Origin: Forficula auricularia
Lineage: Eukaryota > Arthropoda > Insecta > Dermaptera > Forficulidae
Length of the DNA: 64,000 bases
Assembly (NCBI GenBank): GCA_024734495.1
Contig: JALMQS010000070.1
Span: forward strand, 11,256,572 to 11,320,571
Direction of reading: 5' to 3'
Shown here one piece after another: positions 33,986 to 45,696 of the stretch. The stretch's first letter is position 1. Each line of letters opens with the position of its first letter. The translations under genes and the position numbers were made by a program. Below the pieces are notes generated by a model, which saw only the letters and a program-made list of their open reading frames with translations, was not told the DNA's origin and made no database searches.

Positions 33986-34220
33986 TAAATAAGTAGGTTA
34001 TAATGAAAGGCAGTCCATAAATTATTTAATTTTATTCAATTTCCGACGTTTAGGAGACTTTCTTTCTCTTCTTCTTCAGTGTATTGAGTAGCTATTGATG
34101 GGTGAGTATAACAATTCAATACCCTGAAGAAGGAGAGAAAAAGTCTCCGAAACGTCGAAAATTGAATAAAATTAAATAATCTATGGACTGCCTTTCATTA
34201 TAACCTACTTATTTGGATTA
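33986..34220. mobile_element. Foldback element FB1, well-preserved copy
   Basis: Arms about 33986-34080 and 34120-34220: AATAAGTAGGTTATAATGAA, GGCAGTCCAT and complements. The plus arm carries the cleanest GAAACGTC-type core. Confidence 0.85.
34124..34156 (+). ncRNA. Hammerhead-like core, perfect stem II
   Basis: CTGAAGA (34124-34130), GGAGA/TCTCC (34132-34136, 34144-34148) and GAAACGTC (34149-34156). ACGT is self-complementary, so two molecules could share stem III. Confidence 0.45.
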
Positions 34221-34855
34221 CCAGTCCGTCTTTCTAAGAAAATAAATAAAAATTTTAAAAAATAAAGAGATTTTTTAAGACCTTGATGAAAAGTTACCAC
34301 CCGTCACTAATAAATGTTTAAGCTTGTATTTTTGATATTCAATTTACCAAGAGTTCAAATTTTTTATAATTGTTTATTGAACACGAACAAATAATACAAT
34401 ATACTTGTCGAATCTTAGTTTTTCGCCCACGAATAGATCATATTAGTAAATGGACATAAATTGAATTTTTCAATAGATCAAGATTAATTAAAATTTCAAA
34501 ATCAAAATATTTTGAGTGTCATTAGAAATTTTAAACATGAAAATAACTAAATTGCAGGGAATTTTAAGTTGCCAACCTATTTTTTTTATCATTGACATAT
34601 TTCTGCTGATCAGCCCTCTATTTAGCTTTATGCAACCCATATGGCCCCGTCCCAATCGTTAACTAACAATCATAGTCAGGGGAACCATGGTTCAGTTTTT
34701 TTTATGCAACTGGTGCTTAGAGATACATCAATAATTTATTAAATAATAAAGAACTTGAACTGCCTATGGTCTGAAATGTGTATATTATTATTTAGTATGG
34801 TAGGTTGCTGAATAATATAATTGTGACGACTTTATAAGAGCCAAATTTAGGTTTA
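34221..34855. other. AT-rich stretch, no gene seen
   Basis: AATTGTTTATTGAACACGAA at about 34365 recurs at 43363; otherwise unassigned. Confidence 0.3.
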
Positions 34856-34859
34856 GACA

Positions 34860-34965
34860 CTATTTTACCACCAGCCAACTTCCCCGCCAACTTTAACCTT
34901 CAGCCCACAGATACCTTCGACTCCTTCCCAGCCTATAAAAGCCCCTCTTTTTTACCTAATTCATA
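34860..34965 (+). repeat. LINE 3'-end fragment
   Basis: CTTCAGCCCACAGATACC and CCTATAAAAGCCCCTC match the 3' part of the retrotransposon tail at 42270-42625. Confidence 0.5.
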
Positions 34966-36190
34966 AAAGGAGTAGGTTCTCTATTCGATTGATTTTTTTT
35001 TTGTGTCTATGTTACCTCATTTTTTGCATTGGGTTCAGTCTAGCTTCCGATTGGTCCCGTTTTTTTTTCATTGGAATTAGACCTTTTTTGATATGTTTGT
35101 TCAGGCATAACTTCTTTGTTTATGAACCGATTTTAATGATTCTTTTTTTATTGGAAAGAGGGTACCTTAAGGGTGGTACCATATTAATTTGGTCAAGTTC
35201 TGAAGATATGATCAATGACGAAATAACGTAAATCTCCAATTCTTATGACCAAATAATCGAAATTATAATAAATAAAATCTTTTATAAAAAAATCTTGAAA
35301 CATTCATTTATTTAAAACCCGCAAACGTTTTGAGAGAATTTCTATATTTATGAATTTATTTATTTATTTATTTGGAGAAAACAACAGTCATAGTTCAAAA
35401 AAAAATACACAATACAAAACAAACATAATATAGATCAGAAAAAATAAAAAACTATGACTTATTACACATTGAATTTCATTATCGTTTTCTGATTCATTTG
35501 CCCGACTCTTTCTCTTACGAGATGCATGCAAGGTATTATATTATGTCACTATTAATAACATCACTAAAAAGAGAAAAATAAAAATAATTTTTATAAAAAA
35601 AAAAAAATACCGACTTCAAAAAAATTACATGAAACAAATAAAATAATAATTACTTAAAAATAAAATAAAATACACTAAAAGGTATAAAATAATTATTATC
35701 TTATTTAGTTACAACTAAACGACGAAATATTAACATGAAATTACTTTTTGAAGTCGGTGCCAAACATATACATTTTATGAATCGCACTCGACGGATCTTA
35801 CTTAGTACGTTTGGCGGGTACGCTCGCTTATAGGTATAGTTTGTTTGGCACCGACTTCAAAAAGTAATTTCATGTTAATATTTCGTCGTTTAGTTGTAAC
35901 TAAATAAGATAATAATTATTTTATACCTTTTAGTGTATTTTATTTATTTTTTATTTATTTTTTTTTGGCTTTTCGGCCTTTCTAGCCATAAGCCATTTAC
36001 GATACTAATTATTTTATTTAAATTTGTCTCTATCTCGGGTGTCAGATTTTAGCCGGATGCCTCGAGTCGGATTCGAACTCGGGTCCTCTTGGTTAGCTGG
36101 CTGACATGCTACCTATTTGATTTTTATGTTATTATTAGTTTAATTGTTGCATTTAATTTTTTTGAAGTCGGTTTTATTTATTTTTTATAA
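34966..36190. mobile_element. FB3 foldback, copy 2, with SINE insertion
   Basis: Left arm from GGAGTAGGTTCTCTATTCGA; inner palindrome 35600-36185 with AATACCGACTTCAAAAAAAT and complement, the latter split by the S3 SINE at 35941-36127. The outer right arm is missing. Confidence 0.75.
35941..36127 (-). mobile_element. tRNA-derived SINE S3, minus strand
   Basis: The complement contains B-box-like GAGTTCGAATCC and the tail region CTAGAAAGGCCGAAAAGCC, as in 24300-24472. It interrupts the FB3 sequence TTTTATTTGTTGCATTTAAT. Confidence 0.85.
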
Positions 36191-36194
36191 AAAT

Positions 36195-36300
36195 TATTTT
36201 CTTCTTTTCAAGTTTTCACGATGGAGGGACCAACCCGAACATTTAGGGGATGGACCTTTTTGGTGTAACTCCTTCTCTCACCGATTTCATTTAAAAAAAA
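36195..36300 (+). repeat. LINE 3'-end fragment
   Basis: TTTCACGATGGAGGGACCAA and TTTTTGGTGTAACTCC, with TTCATTTAAAAAAAAG following: same 3' end as 42540-42625. Confidence 0.65.
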
Positions 36301-37599
36301 GAAATGTGATGTTATATTAACTTATTTAGTTTGATTTGAATTATGAATCAGTGGGGGATTGTAATTTATTCTTTTTATTATTAGGTATATATGGTAATTG
36401 TCACATATTATGGTTTATTATATCGTATTATGTGAATAATTTTTTGGCATTAATGCAATGAATAAATAAAAATAAATATTATTTAGAGTAGAGGGTTGAG
36501 TAAAAATTGAATGATAGAACACACCATTTATTATTTATTAGAATACTGTTTCTATTGTTTTTAAGTAGAAATACTTTTACCTTGAAAGAATGAGTTTTTT
36601 TTAGTGATTGAAGCCAGCTTGATTGAAATGTTCAATTCTGAAATAATAAATAAAATAAGTGGACAACGCACCCCCCAATGGTGTCTAAATTAGCGCCATC
36701 GTTGCCAATGCCGGTGGTGGACTTGTTGGAAGGTTCATTCATTTCCTCTCGTTGTGCTAATCTAATAATACAAGATTAATCTTGTGGAAACACACACCAG
36801 GGCGGGCCCGCCCGTCTATATATGATTTATTCGGGTTCTTTATTTGAGCTCTGGAGGTATGAATTTGATCCCCCTCCCCCGCCCCTTTGCACCCCCCCTC
36901 AACCCTCCACATTTTTCTCTCATTCATTCTCAATCCGATCAAAAACTGATTTATGATCAATTTAAAATTGAAAGGAACTTTGAATATGAAAAGGGAATGG
37001 ATTATTAAGAATACCAGTAGGTCGTACAATTGTACCTTTGACTAATTATTTTTTACTTTAACATAAAATGGAAAGGTATTGTAACCATGAAAGAAAAATA
37101 ATAATCATTTTTTTCAAAATATCAAAATAAGCCGGCCAATTACAAGGATTCCGTATTTAATGTATACTTAGTACCCTGAAGACCGAGCTTCTCTTGATAT
37201 ATTTTTTTCCCAATTATTTTTTATTTAATCAACCACTTATTTTGTTTTGATTCAAACACACATAATTGATTTGTTTCAATCATTTGTAAAAAATAAGTTT
37301 AATTAAAAAACCTATCAAAATATTTTTTCTCAAAATTGAGACCCTATTATATAATATATCGTGGCCTTAAAGAGTAAACCTGCTAACTCACAACAAGGAA
37401 ATTTTACAGGGCAGAGAAAAACAAATAAAATTTAATATTGTTGTTATGGAAAAAAATATTTTTCACATTTTTTTTCTAGAACTTACGATCCTTATTTTAA
37501 GAAACAGTTTTACTTGGACGATGCTGCATGTCTTTTTCTTTCGAACGGTATTAATATGTCATATATGATAAAAAATAGAGTTACCAGGTTTACACTCTA
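36301..37599. other. Mostly unassigned; GC-richer block 36660-36900
   Basis: 36660-36900 (TAGCGCCATCGTTGCCAATG, CACCAGGGCGGGCCCGCCC) has no counterpart in the window and could be host regulatory DNA. TTTTTACTTTAACATAAAAT at about 37050 is an M2-like end fragment. Confidence 0.3.
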
Positions 37600-38390
37600 A
37601 CCCGACGATATGTATTTTGAAATAATTTTTTGATATGAGTATGTGTCTCTGTCTGTATGCTTGGATTAAGATAACCGCGATAACTTAAGAAAGAAAAGTC
37701 ATAGAAAGTTCATTCTTGTGCTAAAATGATTGTATTTTCAATGTCAAGAACTTATTATATTGATATTTTGGTCTTTCTTACTTAGAACATGGTGCAAAAA
37801 TGTAGAAAACATCATTTTTTAAATGATTTTATTATCATTTTTATTTCCAGAGAACAAATTCAAAGATATAGGGTGTAATAAAAATGTGGGGCGCTAATTC
37901 ATTAGTGTATTCTACTCATCGAAAGCTGCCTAGCTTAAATAATAGTTTCTATTAATTAACAAGAGAAGCGGAATGAAGACTGCTTGGGGGAAGCATAACT
38001 TCACGGGGCGCCCAGTGAATGAGAATATGAACTTTCTCTATTCAATTATCGATCTTACAAAATGCCTTAAAGAACCAAGTTTTATTGAATTCAAGGATAG
38101 CAATATAAAGATTGGAATCTTCGCTCTAAAAGTGTGAGCCATATTAAATCTGGGGGACGAATTTGGGTCTCGTATAAAGTGAGAACTAGATTGTGCGTAA
38201 AATGAAATCAGGCGCTAGTGATTTCACTTAATTTTTATTTTTACCCGGTACGTCTGGACGAGCTTAGTTTTAAATTTACTTATTATTTTTTAATTTTTTT
38301 TTCTCTTTGTGTTGAAAAATGTCCGGTACGTGGAGAAAATTATTTTTTAAACATGATTTTTTCTGCCCATGTGTCTGGATTCACATACCC
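37600..38390. repeat. Repeat R2, uninterrupted copy
   Basis: Colinear with 11645-12840 but lacking the 446-bp insertion, so it defines that insertion's target site. Includes GCATAACTTCACGGGGCGCC and GGTACGTCTGGACGAGCTTA. Confidence 0.75.
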
Positions 38391-38394
38391 ACAA

Positions 38395-38742
38395 GGCTCA
38401 TAAATTACGTCACACGAATATTAAGATTTTTAGACAACCCCCTCCCCTGTGTAATATTCTGTCACATTTTCATTGAGTCTCCCAGGGGAAATTGTGACGT
38501 CACACTCTCACATTTATACCCTATAGTTTAATAATTGTATAAATTTTTTGTCTAGATTTATTTTACCAAGATTTTCAGGTTGAAATAATAATAATAACCT
38601 GAAATCTAAAAAATATATTTGAATTTTTTTAATTTGACTTTTTTGACATCTTAAGATCCTCGGGCCCCTCTCACACATTTTTTCACAAATCTGAGATGCC
38701 CCTTCCCCCCTTACTGTGTGATCTAATTTATGGACGACCCCT
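38395..38742. mobile_element. Harbinger-like MITE, decayed copy
   Basis: CTCATAAATTACGTCACACG on the left and ATCTAATTTATGGACGACCC on the right; the interior GACTTTTTTGACATC and TTCAGGTTGAAATAATAATA matches 49641-49973. Confidence 0.7.
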
Positions 38743-38840
38743 AATTTATGAACAAAAAGTCATAAAAGTATGTTCTTGTGTTAAAATGTTTGTATTTCAA
38801 ATATGAAGAACTGATTAGATTACTTTTTTAAAGCCCACTA
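38743..38840. repeat. Repeat R2 fragment
   Basis: AAAGTCATAAAAGTATGTTC and AATATGAAGAACTGATTAGA continue the R2 order after the Harbinger-like MITE, so the MITE inserted into R2. Confidence 0.6.
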
Positions 38841-40047
38841 AAATTTAATTACAAAAATCTGCTATTATAAAGCGCTTAACGGTACGGACGGCGTTATCTC
38901 TCTGATTGGCTGTGCTTAGGCGTTAAATAAATACGGAAGAATTCAAAAATAATTTAAAACCTAAAACTTTAAAACAAAAATACTAGAAGCTATTTACCCT
39001 AAGAGAGTCCGCGTATTTAAAAGGAGAAATATGATTAAATGCTAATGAGCCCACAATTTAGAGGATAGCGGGTTCTTTCGAAAATGATCATAAATTATTT
39101 TATTAATTACCATTTACTATTATATTCTGCAATTAGAAAAATATTTTGACCTTTTCTCAATCATGAACATACTGGAGTCCAGGGAACTTAGCCCCCTGGC
39201 CAAAAAGATGCCCGGCCAAGGGAGCTTTACAGCTGGTTATTATGGTATATATTAGAATAAAGAAATTTAATTAATTAGATAATTATATAATCCAAAAAAT
39301 AAATTTTAAATATAAAAAATACAAAAATATAGTAGTTTTAAAATTTCTAAAGAAAATAATAATCGATACCCATCTAATAAATACGTGTGTTATGGATGAT
39401 TTTAATTATATCAGAAGCAGCGAACAAACCCTTCTGGCTTAATACAAATAATCTGTAACGCACGGATTTAGTTGATGATTGATTTTATTCAGAAATTTTA
39501 AAACTAGTATATTTTTGTATTTTTATATATAAAATTTATTTTTACTTTATCCAATGCGAAGCATGGGGAAAGTATTGTAATCGGTCTAGCGGCAAGCGCT
39601 ACTTCAAAGGCTTCTCAGGTAAAGACTAGGGAATCCATGGTCTCAATTAAAGTCACAAATTGTTGTATTCACTTAGGTTGAATTTTAGCACGTGACTGTT
39701 TTTGACAGGAAACAATTATACTTTGTTTTAAAAAGTTTATATTTTATATTATTTGATAAATTGAATGAATTGTAAAAAAATATTGTTTGAAATGGTTTTC
39801 ACTTAGTAAAAAATCCGGACAAATAAGTTTAATAAATGAGGTGAGAAAAACTAACCTAACATACGATTGTACTTTGTAAAAATGGAATAACTGATCAATA
39901 AAAAGATGTCTAATGGCTTTGTTTCGCTATTTCAGTCACTGAAGAAGTTGAAAAGCAGCAACGAAACGTTTGGTGTATTTAATGAAAACTTTATTTAATT
40001 TAATTTAAAGTCATGTCCAACTCCCTACGATTCCTTTAATTATTAAT
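38841..40047. other. Mixed AT-rich DNA with short repeat pieces
   Basis: Contains repeat R3 (39174-39242), the ACTTTATCCAATGCGAAGCA fragment (39544) and a hammerhead-like core CTGAAGA-GTTG/CAAC-GAAACGTT (39939-39970). No gene seen. Confidence 0.4.
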
Positions 40048-41012
40048 CACTAGCTGCAAGGCACGCCTCCTGGGCCCCCAGCCCTCGAACCCCACCCCCC
40101 ACTCCCACGCAGCACCCCCACCCCCGCACCCGTTCCCAACCCCCGTCCCCACACCACAAACCGCACCCCACCCACCTCGGACCCCGCACCCTATCCACCC
40201 CGTGCCCTCCAACCATGCGTACCACACCCCCGCTTAGCCCCTTGGACCCCACCCCTGCTATGCCCCTGGACCCCACCCCTGCTATGCTTCCTGGACTCCA
40301 CCCCCTGCATCCCCACCCTACTCTGCCTCACTCCTCACCCCACCCCTATTCCACCCCCGCACCCAGTTTTTGCATTTCTAGCCTTCTAGTGACCCACAGA
40401 TTATGTATACAAAATTTGGTTGAGTTTGGCCCAAGGCAAAGAATTTTCATTTTTTGACCCCCGCCCCATTTTGGGTGGTTAGTTTTTGCATTTCTAGCTC
40501 TCTAGAGGCCCAGAGATTATGTATACAAAATTTGGTTGAGTTTGCTCCAAGGGCAAGAATTTACATTTTTTCACCCTCCTCCCTCTTTTTGGGTGGGTTT
40601 TTGGGGAAATTTTTTTAGAGAAAAGTTGTCAGAAATCACATCCCCTACAACTTTGTTTATCATAAAATTTTCCGTAGGGTTAATAGTTTAGGAGTTATTT
40701 GATAATGTTCATTCGTGCGTCCCCCAAACCCCCTTCTGGGGTCAGAATATCAAAACGTTATATAGCTAAAAACGTATGTTAAAAGACATCTGATGTAAAT
40801 ATGAAATTTCATAATAATCCATTCAGCCGTTTTTACGTGAATCGTGAGCAACTTTTCGGAAACCACTGAAACAGACAGACAGACAGACACACAGACACAG
40901 GAATTTTGTTGAAGTTTTCGTTCATAACTTTGCTTGAAACGTGTGCAGCCAAAATTTGGCGTGATTTGGACCAATGTACAGACAAAACCTTAATTTTATA
41001 TATATAGATATA
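40048..41012 (+). mobile_element. Helitron-like element (tentative)
   Basis: Starts ACTAGCTGCAAGGCACGCC, has a strongly C-rich first 330 bp, three ATGTATACAAAATTTGGTTG-type blocks, a CAGACAGACAGACACACAG run, and ends TTTTATATATATAGATATA. Tail shared with 52735-53118. Frames in the C-rich part are not genes. Confidence 0.5.
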
Positions 41013-41089
41013 GGTACACGAATAATGAAATATTAATTAGGATATTTTTAAATTTCCATTATATTCAAATAATTCGTGTATTAAAGACG

Positions 41090-41660
41090 AGCATTCGGGA
41101 CTAGAGAGCGCTGCGTATTGAAAGAGAAAAGGCAAAGGGTGATTTTTGTTATTTTTAAAGCAAGATCAATATTTATTTGCGGGTGTCTCATAAAATAAGA
41201 ATCTCGAATCGTTTACAAGAGTTTGTAAGCAATTTGTGGGGAGCCAGCCAGCAGCAGAATCTGATGGAGATGGATGGTCCACCACCCCTCTCTCTTTCTG
41301 GTATCATGAATGATATGAATGAAGAACAATTGCAAGAGGAGGAGAAGCCGGAAATGAAGAGAAAGAGAACCAAGGACAAAAGGGAATAGAAAGAAAGAAA
41401 GAAAGAAAGACAGTTTCCAAGGCAACTTTCTCGTAGCCATTTGCAAAAGACTTCTTCTTCTTCCTCTTCTTCAAGTTGAACTACTTGTATTGAACTTGTC
41501 TCTCTCTCTTTCACTCTCTCAACCGAACAGTTGAGAGATTCTTGAGGCTACCACTTGAACAATTTGGACCTAATTTATTTAAAAGCGAGAGAGGGAGTTT
41601 TGGACAACAACATTCAACCACTTCAATAATTTCAATTTACTTAGAAATTGATAAAAGTAA
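41090..41660 (+). other. Non-repeat block, possible transcribed exon
   Basis: More GC-rich and purine/pyrimidine structured than the surroundings: GAAA repeats (41390-41410), CT repeats (41500-41520), and no match to any family in the window. Confidence 0.25.
41264..41389 (+). CDS. Candidate small ORF or exon, 41 residues
   Basis: Reads MEMDGPPPLSLSGIMNDM, then an acidic stretch with QLQEEEKPEM and a basic end KRKRTKDKRE before a stop. The frame stays open 29 codons upstream without an ATG. It sits in non-repeat, mRNA-like DNA (about 41090-41660), followed by a GAAA microsatellite. GTAAGC at 41226 is a possible donor, so part may be spliced. Product unknown; it could be a 5' exon of a nuclear protein or chance. 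Confidence 0.25.
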   Translation: MEMDGPPPLSLSGIMNDMNEEQLQEEEKPEMKRKRTKDKRE

Positions 41661-42269
41661 AAAAAAATAATCTTGTGTGTATATAACAATTTACTTTCAC
41701 TCTATTAATTACAATGAATAACATTGATCGGCTAAATTTATTTTTTCAAAAGTTATTTTCTTCAATTGTCCACTTTTTTGAATAGTTTTATTGAGATTTT
41801 AAGTCGTTGTCATGATAAAAGTATAAACAAAATAACAGGTATTTTATTTAATACCTGGTCTCCGAGCGATGCTCCGTAACTTTTTGCTTCAGATAAAAGC
41901 TATATATTAATCCCCGAAACCCCCCAGGTCGCCCCCCAGACCCGCCTCCACTGCACCCCCACCCTCGCACCCAGTTTTTTTCATTTCTAGCCTTCTAGTG
42001 GCCCACAGATTATGTGTAGGTATATAGGTGTATAAATAAATACCGTATAATTTAAAACTCGATTTATATAAGCAATTAAATTTCTTCTTTTTTACTTTTT
42101 TTTTTTATTTTATTGAACCAATTATTTCACATGAATTAATGTTTACATTGTATTTGAGCTTCGACTTCGGAAATGACTTCTCCACCATCGATTGTCCGTG
42201 ATCCTTTTAGTCCTTGTTTTTAATAAGAGGAAAAACTAATTAAATAAAAAAACCTCTTTTCCGATAATT

Positions 42270-42690
42270 ATGTACTACAGATACTATCACGGTGTTTGTT
42301 CAGACGAGCTGAAATCAATTATCCCCCCTAAAGCCCTCTTTACGAGAAACACGCGGTTTTCGAACGCTCAGCACCCCTTCGCTGTCAAATTGGATAAAAG
42401 TCGAACAAGCGCTTTCGCCAACTCTTTTATCCCTATGACTCCAAAGACTGGAACTCGATCCCTGCCACTATCTTCCCCGCGACTTATAACCTTTAGCTAT
42501 TTAAGACCCGTATCCACAGATACCCCCCCCCAGCCCATAAAATTCTTTCTTCTTCTTTTCACGATGAAGGGGCCAACCCAGGCCTTTAGGGGTTGCACCT
42601 TTTTGGTGTAACTCCTTCTCTCATCGAAGGAGACAATAAAAGAGTGTGTCTTCTGCTGGAATCATAAATTTCTTCTCTCATCATTTTCAT
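42270..42690 (+). pseudogene. CR1/Jockey-like LINE reverse-transcriptase tail and 3' UTR
   Basis: The frame reads YYRYYHGVCSDEL, AQHPFAVKLDKSRTSAFANS, FIPMTPKTGTRSLP and SPRLITFSYLRPVSTDT. This is the C-terminal segment of many CR1/Jockey-clade non-LTR reverse transcriptases (family form: HPF.V...RTS.F..SFIPRTA.LWNSLP). The 3' UTR has CACGATGAAGGGGCCAACC and GGTGTAACTCCTTCTCTC. The polymerase core is absent (5' truncation), and frame decay has replaced the usual LWNSLP. A 46-bp insert lies at 42626-42671. Confidence 0.7.
42626..42671 (-). mobile_element. 46-bp Penelope-like fragment with 11-bp TSD
   Basis: GAAGGAGACAATAAAAGAGT then GTGTCTTCTGCTGGAATC, flanked by CTTCTCTCATC (42615-42625, 42672-42682). 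It matches the left end of the 44779-44947 and 56190-56495 elements. Confidence 0.7.
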
Positions 42691-43232
42691 AAAAAAAAAA
42701 TTATTCCAAATCCAATTCAATTAAATTTCTTTTTTTTTATAAATTTTATTAAACCAATTATTTTACATTAATTAATGTATACATTGTATTTTAGCTTCGA
42801 CTCCGGAGATTACTTCTCCGCCATCGAGTGTCCTTGATCATCTTTAGTCCTTGTTTTTAATAAGAGGAAAAAACTAATTATAGAAAAAAAAACCTCTTTT
42901 CCGATAATTATTCCAATACCATATTGCGGAAATTAATCCATCCAACTTTTAATATCCAAATAATAATATTTGTAGTGATCTTTGTGTGGAATTTAAAATT
43001 GAAAAACCAATTAATTATTAAAAGGAAATTGAATAAAAATGTAATTATACATTTTTATCGAGACAACCACCTGCGAATAATTAATTTAATTAACAAAAAA
43101 CCCATCAAAACAACTTAGCCGAAGATGAGACCGTGACAGATCTATATTTCAACCCAAAAAACCCCTAACCCGTTAATTTCATCCAAATCGTTAGAGCCGT
43201 TTTCGAGAAACCGATTCTATATATATATACAA

Positions 43233-43782
43233 GAATTTCTTATTTAATATAATAAGATAAGATGAGATAAGATTTGATATGCAACTGTTAAACCTTATAT
43301 TTTTGTGATTAAATTTATTAAGAGTAGAAATTTTATTTAAATCACACATAATTAATTATAATTATTTATTGAACACGAACAAATAATACAATAAAACTAC
43401 GAAATTTCGTTCGGTTTATTCTGAGAACGTTATCAAGCATGAGCATTGAGCACCCACTCCGAATTTAGGTATTTTATTATTATTCAAAGATATTTTGGTT
43501 GTTTTCACCCTAAATTATCTACCCTGGGAGGTGAACCCATCTGACATAATTATGTATTATGCTAAATATTTTACTCAAAGATTTAAATCTTCACTTTATG
43601 AAATTTTGTTGGGTGTTTCAAAATTTGATTTTTTTTTTAATTCAAAGCTCCTTGGAATGACTTCCCAAATTGAATGAAGAGTTCATTCAATTCGCCGATA
43701 GAAATAGACATTAAATTTCTAAGGAAATCATAACAGATTGTTATCCAATGGATCTGAGATGGAATTGATTATTTTTAATTAT
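43233..43782. other. AT-rich stretch, no gene seen
   Basis: Shares AATTATTTATTGAACACGAA with about 34365. No coding evidence for the 43495-43677 frame. Confidence 0.3.
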
Positions 43783-44337
43783 ATGTCAGAACCTTAGACC
43801 ATGAAATATATAGACACGCCCTCTGCTACTCTCCACACAGTGAAGTGAGGCCAACATCGCCTACAGATGACGTCACGTTCTAGCATAAATATTTTGGTTA
43901 TATTAATTTAATATTAATTTGCGATTATTGGAATCCAAAATAAATAATTCTAATCTCCCAAGAGGAAACATGAAGAAAAAGACATTATATTTTTTTCAAA
44001 ATTTTCAATGTATAAATCTTAATTTGTAACTAATTTGAAATATTTGTGATAGACTGATGATGAAGGCAATGCCTTCGAAACTATAGTCTCTAGAAATAAT
44101 TAAAAATTATTTTATTTAAAAAACAGAAGACTCTCTCATTTTATTTTATTTTTAACCTAAAATAAATAATCTAAGCTACGATAAATTTATCTCAATGTAT
44201 AATAATTCATATAGTGCCCATGCTATTTCTGGGTGTTCCTACCTACAGATGACGTCAAGTTCTCTAGGAGATGTTGGCCTCACCGAATCGACACCAAGGC
44301 GTGTCTATATATTTCATGGTCTAAGGTCAGAACTCAC
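43783..44337. mobile_element. Foldback MITE carrying an inner hammerhead element
   Basis: TIRs of about 80 bp: AACCTTAGACCATGAAATAT and complementary ATATTTCATGGTCTAAGGT, with GTGAGGCCAACATCGCC mirrored by GGAGATGTTGGCCTCAC. The middle holds the hammerhead at 44054-44088 and CAGAAGACTCTCTCATTT typical of the Penelope-like tail. Confidence 0.7.
44054..44088 (+). ncRNA. Hammerhead ribozyme, intact core
   Basis: CTGATGA (44054-44060), stem II GAAGGC/GCCTTC with 3-nt loop AAT, GAAA (44077-44080), CTATAGTC with GUC at 44086-44088. All conserved core positions are present. The short CTATAG stem III is the Penelope-like-element type. Possible stem I partners lie in TTTGTGATAGA upstream and TCTAGAAAT downstream (weak). 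Confidence 0.7.
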
Positions 44338-44765
44338 AAGGGTTGTTTGTTTGTTTTTTAATTTAATATCCATTAAACTAAGAAGTGTCTATTTTAAAAT
44401 CAAATTCTAATGAAATTACATAATTATATACCTACCATTTATTTGATCATATCTCTCATATTAATATTATAACGTAAATATTATTATTGAGAGACAAACT
44501 CAGACCAGAATGTATTGGTGAATTTCAAACACCCACTAATGGTCAAATGATTGAACCTCAAATTAACGCAATACATTTAATCAAAATTTCTAATTTAAGC
44601 ACTTGAGTTTGATTCCCGAGGTAATGAAACCAGCCCTTCTGACATATATTTAAAAATAATTCATTCCATCTCGGATCTAGTAGATGACAACCTCTTGTTT
44701 TAATAAGAAAAAGCAATCTAACTAGCTTTTAACTTTAGGAGAAATTATTTTGTTTTCTTGATTAA
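44338..44765. other. AT-rich stretch, no gene seen
   Basis: No family or splice signals recognised. Confidence 0.3.
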
Positions 44766-44778
44766 TTAAACTATGAGT

Positions 44779-44947
44779 TGAAGGGGACAATAAAAGAGTG
44801 TGTCTTCTGCTGGAATTATAAATTTTTAACGAATCGTTATAAATAAATTAAAAATTAATAATTCCAACAGAAGATACACTCTTTTATTGTCCCCTTCAAC
44901 TCATAAAAATTCCACTAACCTCGGCAAAAAGAAACTTTCAATTTAAT
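44779..44947 (+). mobile_element. Penelope-like foldback, 169 bp, 13-bp TSD
   Basis: Flanked by TTAAACTAYGAGT (44766-44778, 44948-44960; one mismatch). Left TGAAGGGGACAATAAAAGAG, its mirror CTTTTATTGTCCCCTTCAA, then ACTAACCTCGGCAAAAAGAA and the tail ACTTTCAATT. It is the Penelope-like 3' end preceded by an inverted piece of itself; the hammerhead is not included. Confidence 0.8.
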
Positions 44948-44960
44948 TTAAACTACGAGT

Positions 44961-45690
44961 GTTAAATCAAAACAAGACACATGACTGAATAAATATACAA
45001 TTATTTAATTAAAAATAATATTAATATACCGCTTTTAAACTTCAAGAAAAATTATCAAGTTAAGATGAGTCTACCAGGCATATTAAGTTAACAAAGTAAA
45101 AGAAAAATAAATTGAAAAGTTTCAATTTGCAGAAGAATAAATATTCTAACAGATACTTTTGGTTGAAAATTGAAAAAAAAAAAAAGAATACTTTAATTTT
45201 ATTTTTAATCAGTCCATAGGGATAGGGAGTACAAATATTAAATGAAGAAATAAATCAAGATAGTTAAAAAGATAAATCAAAGAAAAGATATATATTTTAA
45301 TATAGAAATTTACTTTTGAAACAACGTTTTGCAAAAGTTTGAGCTCTTTAGGGAAATATAGATTGAGAGAAAAAGGGGTAGGTGGTGTTTAAATAAAAGT
45401 ATTTTTTGGCTTTTCGGCTCTTCTGGACATCATCCAATATACAATACTATTTCAAGACACACATCCACGAATACCTTCAACTCCGACCCAATCCCTAAAT
45501 CTCTTCTTATTTCCAAGATACAAGGGTCCACCGCTGACTATAGATGTTGAACCTTTTTGGTACGACTTCTTCTTGTATTTGTATCATTATATAAAAAAAA
45601 TTATTCATCGTAAGCGAAAGTTAATGTTTGTAAAATTAAAAAAATTGCGTCGGCGTCGTCATGCAAGCAAATTATTATAAAAATAGATAG
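44961..45690. other. AT-rich DNA with SINE and LINE fragments
   Basis: 45402-45440 (TTTTTTGGCTTTTCGGCTCT) is an S3 fragment. 45450-45590 (CACGAATACCTTCAACTCCG, GAACCTTTTTGGTACGACTT) is a decayed LINE 3' end. Confidence 0.45.
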
Positions 45691-45696
45691 ATATCA

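Larger units (their letters stand above)
41850..43232 (+). mobile_element. Helitron-like element with nested repeats (tentative)
   Basis: Begins near CTCCGAGCGATGCTCCGTAA and ends CGAGAAACCGATTCTATATA after GAAGATGAGACCGTGAC. The middle is taken by two minus-strand R1 copies (42115-42270, 42740-42930) and a LINE 3' end between them. Confidence 0.5.

Noticed and set aside
40036..40457. G-rich and P-rich open frames on both strands
   Set aside because: Produced by the C-rich simple sequence at the start of a Helitron-like element; low complexity, no motif.
41188..41514. Minus-strand open frame with glutamate-rich start
   Set aside because: Generated by CTT/CTTCTT microsatellite sequence; the plus strand gives a more protein-like frame.
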